A stretch of DNA of 11,371 nt from an uncultured Lachnospiraceae bacterium (GTDB lineage: Bacteria > Bacillota_A > Clostridia > Lachnospirales > Lachnospiraceae), in the NCBI GenBank assembly GCA_947178085.1, contig CAMWWS010000050.1:1-11371 (forward strand), in the 5' to 3' direction. The position numbers and the translations under genes were made by a program. The notes beneath the pieces were generated by a model. That model was not told the origin of the DNA and made no database searches. It saw nothing but the letters and a program-made list of their open reading frames with translations. Shown here one piece after another: positions 1-7,787 of the stretch. The stretch's first letter is position 1. Each line of letters starts with the position of its first letter.

Positions 1-648
1 TTCATATACAGGTGAATATGTATCATCATAAGAACTATAATCCATATAAGTAACAAGACAGGTCGCGGTATCATCATCAATTTCTTCTACATCGCCAATC
101 TCAATCCCGTATTTATATGAAGAGTATGAAAATTCATCTTCAACAAACTCTTCCAGATTCTCGGATATCGTGTAGTCCTGTGAATTATATTGCAGATATG
201 GTTCTAAATCTACTTCGAATGTGACGCCCATGCGGTCGCTCCTTGCAGATGAACCTGAGACACTCGGATAGTCATCCTCAGGAACAAATACTGAGAAATT
301 TGCTTTATTTCCTGATTTCGTATCGGATGTGGAAATAAGTTCTTCCATCAGATATTCAAAACCATCGTATCCTTTAGCCTCATCGGAGCCAAAAACAACG
401 CCTTTAGCCACAGACTTATCTTTGTTGTCTTCTTTCTCTTCAGGTTCCTTTTCTCCGGCTTCCTTATCAGTATCCCCGGTATCCTTTACCTCTTCTTTAT
501 CTTCAGATTTATCGGTATCCTCACCTTCATTTGATACTACAGACCTGCCTGACGTAATATCCGAAGCATTAGGCTGTGTATTACCACATGCCGTAACACT
601 GATTACCATTACTACTGCCAATAATGCAGCGATTACTTTCCTTTTCAT
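1..648 (-). CDS. Lipoprotein of unknown function, C-terminus cut by window edge
   Basis: The frame is open from the ATG at 648 to the window edge (216 codons, no stop). A GGAGG Shine-Dalgarno (656-660) lies 7 nt before the ATG. The N-terminus is a classic lipoprotein signal: MKRK, a hydrophobic core (about residues 5-16), then the lipobox V-T-A-C with the lipidated Cys at residue 21. The mature protein should therefore sit on the outer face of the cytoplasmic membrane. Residues about 40-80 are a low-complexity linker rich in Glu, Asp, Lys and Thr, of the kind that spaces a domain away from the membrane. The remaining visible part (about 80-216) looks folded, with many aromatic and acidic residues, and I do not recognise its family. 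It has its own promoter in the 116-bp gap after the HPt gene, so it is probably a separate transcription unit rather than part of the chemosensory operon. Function is unknown; a solute-binding or sensory role would be guesswork. Confidence 0.85.
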   Translation of the reverse strand, partial: MKRKVIAALLAVVMVISVTACGNTQPNASDITSGRSVVSNEGEDTDKSEDKEEVKDTGDTDKEAGEKEPEEKEDNKDKSVAKGVVFGSDEAKGYDGFEYLMEELISTSDTKSGNKANFSVFVPEDDYPSVSGSSARSDRMGVTFEVDLEPYLQYNSQDYTISENLEEFVEDEFSYSSYKYGIEIGDVEEIDDDTATCLVTYMDYSSYDDTYSPVYE

Positions 649-684
649 TTGCTTTCCTCCCTAATATGTTTACCACATATTAAT

Positions 685-713
685 AATCTATCATATAATA
701 ATGAATGTGTCAA
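685..713 (-). promoter_or_regulatory. Sigma-A-type promoter for the lipoprotein gene
   Basis: On the minus strand a perfect -35 hexamer TTGACA (708-713) is followed, after a 17-bp spacer, by TAGATT (685-690), a 4/6 match to TATAAT. The -10 is preceded by TG one base upstream (TGaTAGATT), an extended -10. It ends 36 bp before the lipoprotein ATG, within a stretch rich in A and T. This is the clearest promoter in the window and implies that the lipoprotein is transcribed independently of the chemosensory genes upstream. Confidence 0.7.
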
Positions 714-764
714 AGGCATACCGCTTAGAATTAAAGAAAAACATCATTCCATTTTTATCCAGAC

Positions 765-1121
765 TTATTGCTCCATGTGCTTTTCAATACATTCAACAAT
801 CTTTGCCTGCACCGGAAGAATCTCTCTTATCAATACTTTTGCGTCTTCTATATTCCCTGCACGCAGCAAGTCGACTATCTTAGTATATGATTCATAAACC
901 GGGGTAATCGACATATTTCCTGATACTCCCTTTATAGCATGTGTCTTTTCTATCATTTCGGCACAGTCATCCGCATCAAAATCAGGCTGAACGTCATAAG
1001 TCTTTATCGCTTTAATAAACGAACCAAGCAGCTTAGTATAAAGCTTTTCATTTCCGTTAATACGTTTCAGTCCGCCGTCAACATCCACACCTAAATCCTT
1101 TAATTCTTCAAATAAACTCAT
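765..1121 (-). CDS. Stand-alone HPt (histidine phosphotransfer) domain protein
   Basis: A 118-residue protein that is essentially a single HPt four-helix bundle. The phosphorylatable histidine is His61 in the motif T-H-A-I-K-G-V-S-G-N (residues 60-69), which matches the HxxKGxSGN signature of HPt domains and CheA P1. No catalytic, receiver or membrane segment is present, so it should be cytosolic and unable to phosphorylate itself. HPt proteins of this type carry phosphoryl groups between receiver domains. Which receivers it uses here (the CheY-like protein, CheB, or the two HD-GYP-type regulators) is not visible from sequence. The ATG at 1121 has AAAGGAG upstream with a rather long spacing of about 11 nt. 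The gene lies 130 bp after the MCP gene, beyond a strong hairpin, so its expression may be partly uncoupled from the operon. The HPt assignment is firm; the partners are inference. Confidence 0.9.
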   Translation of the reverse strand: MSLFEELKDLGVDVDGGLKRINGNEKLYTKLLGSFIKAIKTYDVQPDFDADDCAEMIEKTHAIKGVSGNMSITPVYESYTKIVDLLRAGNIEDAKVLIREILPVQAKIVECIEKHMEQ

Positions 1122-1189
1122 GTTTAATACTGCTCCTTTCTACAACAAACGTATCCGTATATATGTAATTTCTGTCATTTATACAGTAA

Positions 1190-1216
1190 GGCACAGGAAC
1201 CTCACGCTCCTGTGCC
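1190..1216 (-). other. Perfect 9-bp stem-loop between MCP and HPt genes
   Basis: GGCACAGGA (1208-1216 read on the minus strand) and TCCTGTGCC (1190-1198) form a perfect GC-rich 9-bp stem with a 9-nt loop, starting 35 nt after the MCP stop codon. On the minus-strand RNA the stem is followed by UUACUGUAU, not a run of U, so it is not a typical intrinsic terminator; on the plus strand it is followed by AAAA. It could be a weak or attenuating terminator, a 3'-end stabilising or processing hairpin that makes the HPt message differ in level from the che message, or an operator palindrome. The structure is certain as sequence; its role is not. Confidence 0.55.
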
Positions 1217-1251
1217 AAAATCATTATTGAAATTATGCTAAATAACTTCCA

Positions 1252-2610
1252 TTAATATTTACCAAAATCATCTTCCAGAGAAATCATCTGCTCATTTGCG
1301 CTAGGTGAAGATGAGAAACCGCTGCTTCTGAATGAAGATGAAAAACTGCCGCTGCCTGAACCTGAGCCAAGATTGTAAATTGAAAGCATCTCTCTCATTC
1401 TGGAAGCCTGGTTGGAAAGTTCTTCACTGGCTGCAGCACACTCCTCACTGGTAGCTGAGTTCGTCTGTACTACCTGAGATACCTGTGTGATTGCCTGCTC
1501 TATCTGAGCAACCGCTGTTGCCTGATAGTTGGAAGATTCTGCAATACCATTGATAATCATCTCACTATCCTGTACAACCTTAGCGATTTCTTCCATAGCC
1601 TTAGCTGTGCTCTCTGCAATTCTGGAACCTGAATTAACCTTATCAATTGAATCTTCAATCAATTCTGCTGTTTCTGCTGATGCAGCCGCACTCTTCTGTG
1701 CAAGGCTTCTTACTTCTTCTGCCACAACCGCAAATCCTTTTCCTGCTTCTCCTGCTCTTGCTGCTTCTACTGCTGCATTCAGTGCAAGGATATTGGTCTG
1801 GAATGCGATATCATCAATTGTCTTAATAATCTTGGAAATGCTCTCGGACGACTTATTGATATCCTGCATAGCGCTTACCATTTCACGCATCTGGCTATTA
1901 CCCTTCTGTACATCTTCGATAGCATGAGAAACCAGATTTGCTGCTGAATTAGCCTGTTCTGCATTGTCTTTAGTCTTATCGGCAATCTCATCGATAGAAG
2001 CGGTAATCTCTTCGATAGCGCTTGCCTGTTCGGTTGATCCCTGTGCCAAAGCCTGGCTTGCGCTTGCAACCTGAGATGCGCTGATTGTAACCTGAGAACC
2101 GGCCTCAGATATATTGCTGAGTGTACGAAGATTATCCTCTACCAGTTTCTTCAAGGAATTACCTAACATATCATCATTGGAAGCAGGTCTTACGGAAACT
2201 GTCAGATTTCCATGCGCTACCTCATCCGCAATGTTTGACTGATATTTACTGTTCTCAACCACTGACTTGAACGCATCAATCAACTCACCGAACTCATTCT
2301 CGCCATGTTTCTTAAGTTCAACGTCAACGCGTCCCTTGGCAATATCCTTCGATGCAGCTACAAGCTGTTTTAAGGAAGAGTCAATTTCCTTAACAATAGA
2401 TGCTGCAAGCCCTACCATAACAATAACGGATATTATCAATATTACGAAGGAAAAAATAGTTGCGTTGTTCGCATATCTTTCTTCCAGTTCAGCCTCTGTA
2501 GCAGCAACCTTTTCAATCGCCAGCATGCCAAATATTACGTTGATTACCATCAACAACATGGAAATAACAAATGCCCCAATCAATCTTACTTTAATTTTCA
2601 CATTTTTCAT
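1252..2610 (-). CDS. Methyl-accepting chemotaxis protein with minimal ectodomain
   Basis: A 452-residue chemoreceptor. TM1 is about residues 10-32 and TM2 about 51-72, leaving only some 18 residues outside the membrane, so there is no recognisable extracellular ligand-binding domain. A HAMP domain follows TM2 (about 71-123, with the GENEFGEL segment). A second HAMP-like segment follows (about 125-165, containing GNL and DDMLG). The signalling bundle has the highly conserved hairpin tip around residues 266-301 ([20 protein letters not shown], then [12 protein letters not shown]), which binds CheW and CheA. Ala/Glu/Gln/Ser-rich helices on both sides are the expected methylation region for CheR and CheB. 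The C-terminus is a Ser/Gly-rich flexible tail (about 415-440) ending in EDDFGKY, with no NWETF-type CheR tether. The start at 2610 has GAGAGG 8 nt upstream and lies 12 bp after cheW, so it is translated as part of the operon. The signal sensed is unknown; membrane state, or input from a partner or the cytoplasm, is plausible. Confidence 0.93.
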   Translation of the reverse strand: MKNVKIKVRLIGAFVISMLLMVINVIFGMLAIEKVAATEAELEERYANNATIFSFVILIISVIVMVGLAASIVKEIDSSLKQLVAASKDIAKGRVDVELKKHGENEFGELIDAFKSVVENSKYQSNIADEVAHGNLTVSVRPASNDDMLGNSLKKLVEDNLRTLSNISEAGSQVTISASQVASASQALAQGSTEQASAIEEITASIDEIADKTKDNAEQANSAANLVSHAIEDVQKGNSQMREMVSAMQDINKSSESISKIIKTIDDIAFQTNILALNAAVEAARAGEAGKGFAVVAEEVRSLAQKSAAASAETAELIEDSIDKVNSGSRIAESTAKAMEEIAKVVQDSEMIINGIAESSNYQATAVAQIEQAITQVSQVVQTNSATSEECAAASEELSNQASRMREMLSIYNLGSGSGSGSFSSSFRSSGFSSSPSANEQMISLEDDFGKY

Positions 2611-2622
2611 CTCTCATACCTC

Positions 2623-3165
2623 TCATTCTTCATCAATATTTACTTCATTTGCCTGTTCAACTACTGATAAATCTTCATCATTCAATAATTTATCAGGATC
2701 AAGCAAAAGCTTGACTGCATCTCCGACCTTACCGATACCATAAACATATTTGTTCTTTACATCGCCACGGCCGAAAGTCGGAGGCGGGAGAATATTTTCT
2801 TCCTTAATTTCGACCACTTCTGCGATTTGCTCTACGATCAGCCCGACCATCATGGATTTAATATTAATTACAATGATACAGGTTCTGTCATTATACTCAA
2901 ACGGTTCTTGTTTGAACCTCAGCCTGACATCAACAACAGGAATGACTTTTCCTCTTAAATTAATCAAGCCCTTAATATAATCCTCTGTTTCGGGAATCGC
3001 CGTAATCGCCTGTAATTGAATAATTTCATTGACATATTGGATACCCAGACCAAAGTACTCATTCTTGGACTTAAAAGTCATGTACTTTCCTTTTTGTGTA
3101 TCATGTTCGTCTGAAGCAGCCTTACTTTCTTCAATCTGTCTCTTCAATTCGCTTACTTCTTCCAT
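2623..3165 (-). CDS. cheW: CheW, receptor-kinase coupling protein
   Basis: A 180-residue CheW-family adaptor that links receptors to CheA in the signalling array. The CheW domain runs from about residue 27 to 160. It shows the typical strands and motifs: YFGLGIQYVNEII, an I-P-E-T-E-D-Y-I-K-G-L-I-N-L-R-G-K-V-I-P-V-V-D-V block, VGLIVEQIAEVVEI, and a final LLLDPDKLL. The conserved NLRGKVIPVVD segment is the receptor/CheA contact region. The protein is a little longer than a minimal CheW (about 150-165 aa): it has a charged helical N-terminal extension (about 1-25) and an acidic tail ending NIDEE. The ATG at 3165 is preceded by AAAGGAA at about 10 nt. The gene sits 35 bp after cheA and 12 bp before the MCP gene, the usual order for a receptor-coupled array. 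Confidence 0.94.
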   Translation of the reverse strand: MEEVSELKRQIEESKAASDEHDTQKGKYMTFKSKNEYFGLGIQYVNEIIQLQAITAIPETEDYIKGLINLRGKVIPVVDVRLRFKQEPFEYNDRTCIIVINIKSMMVGLIVEQIAEVVEIKEENILPPPTFGRGDVKNKYVYGIGKVGDAVKLLLDPDKLLNDEDLSVVEQANEVNIDEE

Positions 3166-3200
3166 ATGATTACCGTTCCTTTCTTTATATTTTCTTATAT

Positions 3201-5405
3201 CTATTCTATTAATCCGGCAGCATCCAATATCAAAGCTATGCTTCCGTCTCCAAGCTGCGTACAGCCGGATATTCCCTTGACCTTCTTAATATATGAAGGG
3301 ATCGGTTTAACCACTATTTCCTGTTCGCCAATCAGCCTGTCTACAAGAAGACATACTTTCTTATCTTCAACCTCCAGAATCAACATTACCCCTTCTTCCA
3401 CAGATGCTTTATACTCCTTAAGACCGTACCACTGGCCAAGCCGGCGTACCGGGAAACACTCACCGCGTATCATGATATATTCATCCCCATTAGGTTCATG
3501 AATCAGCATATCTTCCTTCACACGGATGAATTCTTTGATAGCGCCTGTTTCCAGAACAAATGAGGAATTGCCGATTTCCATAACGATACCGTCAATGATT
3601 GCAAGCGTCAGCGGAATCTTCAGGCTCATGATACTTCCGAATCCCTGAGTGCTTTCAATTTCAAGCGCTCCGCCGATTGCCTGAATATTCTGAACGACGA
3701 CGTCCATTCCAACCCCTCGTCCTGATATCTCCGTAACCTGCTCATTGGTTGAAAAACCGGGCAGGGTAATGAACTGATATACCTCTTTATCCGTATAAGC
3801 GCTATCCGGCTTATTATCATCGAGCAGTCCCTGTTTCCTTGCCTTGGCAAGTATCTTATTCCTGTCCAGTCCTGCGCCGTCATCTTCTACGCTTATCCAT
3901 ACCTTACCTGCTTCTGTTTTCGCCGATAAAGTAATCTTACCTTTTTCAGACTTACCGCTGTCTATACGCTTCTGCTTTTCCTCGATACCATGGTCTACGG
4001 AATTACGAACAATGTGCATAAGCGGGTCAGAGATATGCTCAATAATGTTTTTGTCCACTTCCGTCTGGTCACCAACCATGACAAATTCGATATCTTTTCC
4101 AAGCTTTCTTGATGTATCAAATACGATACGGTTCATCTTCTGGAAAGTATTTGTAAGAGGCACCATTCTCATGGACATGATGACATTCTGCAAATCTGTG
4201 GATATCTTGGATAACTGTGCCGCTGCCTTATTGAAATTATCAAGGTTAAGTCCCGGTACTTTCAAATCGGAGTTCTGCAATACTACCGACTCTGAGATGA
4301 CCAGCTCTCCAATCAATTCCATCAACTGATCCATTTTGCTTACATTTACGCTGATAAACGTAGCTTTCTCTGACTTAGGCTTATCCTTTGCCAGTTTCTT
4401 TTTCTTACCCGGCTCTTTAGACTGAATAACGAAATCACCGGGCTTAATCGCAGGCTTTTCGGGTTTTTTAGCCTCTTCTGCTTCGCTATCTGCCTTATTT
4501 TCCTCGGAAGCTTCCTGCACACGTGCATCTATCTCCTCAACACTGGATTCCAAATCGATCACCGGTGTGCCTGCACTGTCTACAGCACTGTCGCTGCCGC
4601 CGAAATCAAAGCCCTGATGGAATTCCTCCGCTTTACATTCAAAAATATCAACTTTCTGAATGTCATATCCAACGCCGATGACCTTGCGTACCTCTTCTTC
4701 GCTGCACTGTGCCTGTAAGAGTATACGGAATCCCTCATTGATAATGATATCCGCAGTATCCGGATCGGAAACGATGTCCTCAGGTGAATACAGAATATCT
4801 TCCGCAACTTCCTTTAGGGCGTATACCGTCTTATAAGCATGGACGTTTGACATATCGGTTTCCGGAAAAAACGTAATATAAATCTTGTAAAAATGGCTGG
4901 CACTTGTAGCGACCGGCGCTATATAGAATTGCTTCGGCTCTTCATGATGGTTAGCGGGCGGTTCTTCCTTTTTACCCTTTTTACCTTTTTTGCCGCCGCC
5001 TTTGATGGTATCCAGAAATTCATCAAGTCCCTTTATGATATCTCCTGACTTACCGTCTGCCGGATCGCCGTTCCTTATCTTTTCCATTTCACTTGAGATA
5101 AAATCCTCTACCTCCAATACGTGATCCACCAATTCCAAATGAGGTACATTATCGGGATGGGATTCTCTCAGAAAATAAAAGATATCTTCAAGCTTATGCG
5201 CTACAGCCGTAATTTCATCGAACATCATGATGCCCGAAGATCCTTTAATGGTATGCATGGTTCTGAATATTTCATTGATGCTGTCTTCATCAAAGCAGTC
5301 TGCATCTTTCTGTTCCAGAACTATTTCCTGAAGCTGCTCCAAGAGCTGCCCGTTCTCGAACAGGTACATATCCAGCATACCGTCTGTGCTAAACTCTTCT
5401 GCCAT
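3201..5405 (-). CDS. cheA: CheA, chemotaxis histidine kinase
   Basis: A 734-residue CheA with the full P1-P5 layout. P1 (HPt, about 1-105) has the phosphorylated His51 in M-H-T-I-K-G-S-S-G. A Lys/Gly-rich linker (about 135-147, KKGKKGKK) leads to a P2-like CheY/CheB docking domain (about 160-262). A second charged linker (about 285-348) rich in Glu and Lys follows. P3 dimerisation starts at about 350 (MDQLMELIGELVI). P4 carries the ATP site: N-box HIVRNSVDHG (464-473), G1 DDGAG (508-512), F-box LPGFST (548-553) and G2 GRGVGMD (562-568). P5, the CheW-like regulatory domain, occupies about 600-734. All catalytic motifs look intact. The kinase takes receptor input through CheW and phosphorylates the CheY-like protein and CheB. 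The ATG at 5405 has AAAGGAG 6 nt upstream. It is longer than E. coli CheA (654 aa), mainly because of the linkers. Confidence 0.96.
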   Translation of the reverse strand: MAEEFSTDGMLDMYLFENGQLLEQLQEIVLEQKDADCFDEDSINEIFRTMHTIKGSSGIMMFDEITAVAHKLEDIFYFLRESHPDNVPHLELVDHVLEVEDFISSEMEKIRNGDPADGKSGDIIKGLDEFLDTIKGGGKKGKKGKKEEPPANHHEEPKQFYIAPVATSASHFYKIYITFFPETDMSNVHAYKTVYALKEVAEDILYSPEDIVSDPDTADIIINEGFRILLQAQCSEEEVRKVIGVGYDIQKVDIFECKAEEFHQGFDFGGSDSAVDSAGTPVIDLESSVEEIDARVQEASEENKADSEAEEAKKPEKPAIKPGDFVIQSKEPGKKKKLAKDKPKSEKATFISVNVSKMDQLMELIGELVISESVVLQNSDLKVPGLNLDNFNKAAAQLSKISTDLQNVIMSMRMVPLTNTFQKMNRIVFDTSRKLGKDIEFVMVGDQTEVDKNIIEHISDPLMHIVRNSVDHGIEEKQKRIDSGKSEKGKITLSAKTEAGKVWISVEDDGAGLDRNKILAKARKQGLLDDNKPDSAYTDKEVYQFITLPGFSTNEQVTEISGRGVGMDVVVQNIQAIGGALEIESTQGFGSIMSLKIPLTLAIIDGIVMEIGNSSFVLETGAIKEFIRVKEDMLIHEPNGDEYIMIRGECFPVRRLGQWYGLKEYKASVEEGVMLILEVEDKKVCLLVDRLIGEQEIVVKPIPSYIKKVKGISGCTQLGDGSIALILDAAGLIE

Positions 5406-5444
5406 ATCCTTCTCCTTTCCTGCATATTCTTTTAAGTTCCTTTG

Positions 5445-5837
5445 TTATATCAGATTCAGTTTTTTAAGTGCCTGTTCAAACCTCTCCTGATCAATAGGCT
5501 TACCTGAATATATAGTACAGCCCAGTTCAAAAGCCATTTTAACATTTGCCTCATCATTAAGTGCAGTAGTCATAATAACTTTAGCAGCCTTATCTTCCGG
5601 AATATTTCTTTCTTTTTCAAGATTTCGTATTCCCACAAGCGACTGGTACCCATCCATGACCGGCATCATAATGTCAAGACAAACCAAATCATATGGCTCT
5701 CCGTCTTCTAAGGCCATCATAAATGCATCCACTGCTTCCATTCCGTCCACAGTGACATCACATTCACCGTACTTTGACAGGAAACTTACCATGAATTTCC
5801 TTGTCACAAAATCATCTTCTGCCAATAGAATCTTCAT
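5445..5837 (-). CDS. cheY: CheY-like single-domain response regulator
   Basis: A 130-residue receiver domain with no output domain. The acidic pocket is E7/D8/D9 (AEDD), the phosphoacceptor is Asp55 (CLDIMMP), the switch Thr is Thr90 or Thr91 (IMTTA), and the conserved Lys is Lys113 (SGKPID). All residues for phosphorylation are present. It lies between cheB and cheA, 12 bp after cheB and 39 bp before cheA, so the natural assumption is that CheA phosphorylates it. It is not a close match to the flagellar CheY consensus: it has an insertion-like MMALEDGEPYD segment before the phosphoacceptor strand and a long acidic/basic loop (about 72-86). It may therefore act on a target other than FliM, or as a phosphate sink. 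AAAGGAGA precedes the ATG at 5837 with about 7 nt spacing. The receiver assignment is secure; the gene symbol is by context. Confidence 0.88.
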   Translation of the reverse strand: MKILLAEDDFVTRKFMVSFLSKYGECDVTVDGMEAVDAFMMALEDGEPYDLVCLDIMMPVMDGYQSLVGIRNLEKERNIPEDKAAKVIMTTALNDEANVKMAFELGCTIYSGKPIDQERFEQALKKLNLI

Positions 5838-5849
5838 GTCTTCTCTCCT

Positions 5850-6884
5850 TTACATTTTATTTAATAGCGCATATGTTCTTTTAGCGATATCATTCAGCTT
5901 CTCCTGATATTCTACCGCTCCCAGATCATAAGCGACCTTGGGCATTCCATAAACTACACAGGTTGATTCATCCTGTCCGATGGTTCTGGCTCCTGCTTTT
6001 CTCATAGACAGCAGTCCTTTTCCTCCATCGCCACCCATGCCTGTCAGAATAATTCCCAGTGCAGCGGGACCTGCTACCTTTGCAACTGATTCAAACAGTA
6101 CCTCTACTGACGGACAATGTCCGTTGACTCTCGGTCCTGCTTTTACCTCTACCTGATATACCCCGTTTACCTTTACGAGCTTCATATGCCTGTCGCCACC
6201 CGGAGCAATCAGCATATGACCCGGCAATACCCTGTCGCCGGTCTCAGCTTCCTTCACACTGATCCTGCACTGATCGTCCAGTCTTTTTGCATACATCTTC
6301 GTAAATCCCGGCGGCATGTGCTGCACACAGACGATACCCGGAATATCAGTTCCGAAATCCTTTACAACCGAGTAGATTGCTTCAGTTCCCCCTGTGGATG
6401 CACCAATCGCAACTATAAGGTTGTTCTGTGAAGAAGCCAGTTGCTGCGCAGGCTGATTATTAGACATTACAGTTTTCTTAATATTACTAATCTTAGCTGT
6501 AGAGGCAATCTTAATTTTTACAAGCAGCTCATTTCTGATAAAATCCTCTAACTGTGCCCGATTCGATACTGCAGGTTTAGCTACGAAATCCACGGCTCCC
6601 GCATTCATGGCATCGAACACCTTGTCGCTTAAGGAACTGATAACCACGACCGGTAAGGGGTACTGTGGAATCAGCTTTCTTAAGAAATCGATTCCATTCA
6701 TCCTCGGAAGCTCGACATCTAACGTCATAACATCCGGATGATGCTGTAAGATCAGGTCTCGCGCTTCAAAAGGATCCTTAGCTGTCGCCACCACCTGTAT
6801 AGCGGGGTCTTTTCCTATATTCTGAACCAATAATTCTCTAAAGACTATCGAGTCTTCAACTATCAAAACCTTTATTGGCTGCAT
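5850..6884 (-). CDS. cheB: CheB, receptor methylesterase/glutamine deamidase
   Basis: A 344-residue two-domain protein. The N-terminal receiver (about 1-120) has E10/D11, phosphoacceptor Asp56 (TLDVELPRMNG), Ser83 and Lys103 (AKP). After a linker of about 30 residues (Ser/Asn/Gln-rich at its end) comes the methylesterase domain. Its catalytic triad is visible: Ser163 in GASTGGTEA, His189 in VQHMPPGF and Asp286 in LTGMGGDG. Phosphorylation by CheA would release inhibition of the esterase, which removes methyl groups put on the receptor by CheR and can deamidate Gln at methylation sites, giving adaptation. It is normal in length and complete. The ATG at 6884 has AAGGGAG 6 nt upstream. The gene follows cheR by 62 bp, the largest gap within the core of the cluster, where I saw no convincing promoter or terminator. 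Confidence 0.96.
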   Translation of the reverse strand: MQPIKVLIVEDSIVFRELLVQNIGKDPAIQVVATAKDPFEARDLILQHHPDVMTLDVELPRMNGIDFLRKLIPQYPLPVVVISSLSDKVFDAMNAGAVDFVAKPAVSNRAQLEDFIRNELLVKIKIASTAKISNIKKTVMSNNQPAQQLASSQNNLIVAIGASTGGTEAIYSVVKDFGTDIPGIVCVQHMPPGFTKMYAKRLDDQCRISVKEAETGDRVLPGHMLIAPGGDRHMKLVKVNGVYQVEVKAGPRVNGHCPSVEVLFESVAKVAGPAALGIILTGMGGDGGKGLLSMRKAGARTIGQDESTCVVYGMPKVAYDLGAVEYQEKLNDIAKRTYALLNKM

Positions 6885-6946
6885 ATCTATCTCCCTTCCC
6901 TTTTTAAGTATATCTAAAAGGTTCTATCTTTTCACATATTTTTAAT

Positions 6947-7768
6947 TTATGGTTTTTTTCTGAATATTGACGGTTGAATAATCTGAAACGGTGTACTGCT
7001 TCTGTCAATAGTCTCCGTTGTTCCGATAAAGAAGTATCCTCCCGGTTCCATGACATCATAAATCCTCTGAACCAAATCTCTCTTCGTATTGTCGTCAAAA
7101 TATATCATTACATTGCGTAAAAATACAATGTGCAGTTTCTTTTTAAAATGAAAAGGTTCCATTAAGTTAAGTTTACGGAAAAGAACTTCCTGCTTCAACT
7201 CATCCTTTACCTGATATTGTGAGCCTCCGGCAATCGATTTAAAGAAATGTCTCTTCCATTGTTCAGGAAGGTTTTTAAGTTCTTCCGCTCCGTAAATTCC
7301 CATCGTCGCCTCTTTTAACGCTTTGGTGGAAATATCTGTCGCCAGAATTTTTTTATCCCACTGGTCTTTCTCAAGACCAAGAAAATCCGCTATAACCATT
7401 GCTATCATATAGGGTTCTTCACCCGAAGAAGCAGCGCCGCACCAGACTCTTAAATCTTTCGTGGCAGCCGCTTTCTGCTTCGCCCATGGAAGCGCCACGG
7501 CTTTCATATAATCAAAATGTTCAAATTCCCTCATGAAGTATGTATGATTGGTTGTAAGAAAATTGACTAATATCCTTTCCAGTGTCCCTGTCTTATCATT
7601 TTCTACAGCATCCATGTATTCATGATAGTTTCTCCATCCGTTTTTACCAAGATAATTCTGCAGTCTTCCATTTACGATGACCTTCTTCTGTCCCAGCTCT
7701 ATACCATATCGCTGTTTCATATATACGGAAATTCTCTGCAGTTCTTCATCTGTCATTGTTAATTCCAA
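6947..7768 (-). CDS. cheR: CheR, receptor glutamate methyltransferase (UUG start)
   Basis: A 273-residue SAM-dependent O-methyltransferase that methylates receptor glutamates. The N-terminal helical CheR domain (about 5-62) is followed by the family motif TTNHTYFMRE (about 72-81). The SAM-binding motif is WCGAASSGEEPY (109-120). Later come ATDIST and the LRNVMIYF segment that corresponds to the CRNVxIYF family motif, with the C-terminal GYFFIGTTETI strand. Start choice: the frame opens with UUG at 7768, which has AGGGGG (7776-7781) 7-8 nt upstream. The first in-frame ATG (7756) is about 20 nt from that site, too far, so the UUG is preferred. The Shine-Dalgarno lies in the 19-bp gap after the upstream regulator gene. 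No TPR or other C-terminal tether-binding extension is present, in keeping with the lack of a pentapeptide on the receptor. Confidence 0.95.
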   Translation of the reverse strand: MELTMTDEELQRISVYMKQRYGIELGQKKVIVNGRLQNYLGKNGWRNYHEYMDAVENDKTGTLERILVNFLTTNHTYFMREFEHFDYMKAVALPWAKQKAAATKDLRVWCGAASSGEEPYMIAMVIADFLGLEKDQWDKKILATDISTKALKEATMGIYGAEELKNLPEQWKRHFFKSIAGGSQYQVKDELKQEVLFRKLNLMEPFHFKKKLHIVFLRNVMIYFDDNTKRDLVQRIYDVMEPGGYFFIGTTETIDRSSTPFQIIQPSIFRKKP

Positions 7769-7787
7769 CTCTTATTCCCCCTATACA
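7769..7787 (-). promoter_or_regulatory. Shine-Dalgarno that decides the cheR UUG start
   Basis: The intergenic spacer reads on the minus strand TGTATAGGGGGAATAAGAG followed directly by UUG. AGGGGG at 7776-7781 is the only purine-rich site in range. It gives 8-nt spacing to the UUG and about 20 nt to the next ATG, so initiation at UUG is the better reading. Confidence 0.6.

Noticed and set aside
329..664. Plus-strand Ser-rich open frame of 111 codons
   Set aside because: It is antisense to the lipoprotein's acidic linker, which produces the Ser/Leu-rich composition. It has no Shine-Dalgarno and the minus-strand gene has clear signal-peptide and promoter evidence.
661..764. Possible terminator after the HPt gene (AAAAA...TTTTT near 740-757)
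   Set aside because: The only pairing is a 5-bp A-T stem with a 10-nt loop, too weak to call a terminator, so the end of the chemosensory transcript is left unassigned.
1252..1400. CheR-tethering pentapeptide at the MCP C-terminus
   Set aside because: The tail ends EDDFGKY, which does not match the NWETF-type pentapeptide, so no tether is claimed.
1529..1927. Plus-strand open frame of 132 codons opposite the MCP
   Set aside because: It is the complement of the conserved MCP signalling helices; the Ala/Ser-rich product is an artefact of their codon pattern.
2267..2743. Plus-strand open frame of 158 codons
   Set aside because: It spans the 5' part of the MCP gene and the 3' end of cheW on the opposite strand, crosses two well-supported genes, and resembles no protein family.
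3844..4329. Plus-strand open frame of 161 codons opposite cheA
   Set aside because: It lies wholly antisense to the P3/P4 catalytic core of CheA, which has intact motifs; there is no independent coding evidence.
6885..6946. Possible internal promoter or hairpin between cheR and cheB
   Set aside because: The 62-bp gap is A/T-rich with only a 5-bp AAAAG/CTTTT match and no paired -35/-10 elements, so it was treated as an ordinary intra-operon spacer with the cheB Shine-Dalgarno.
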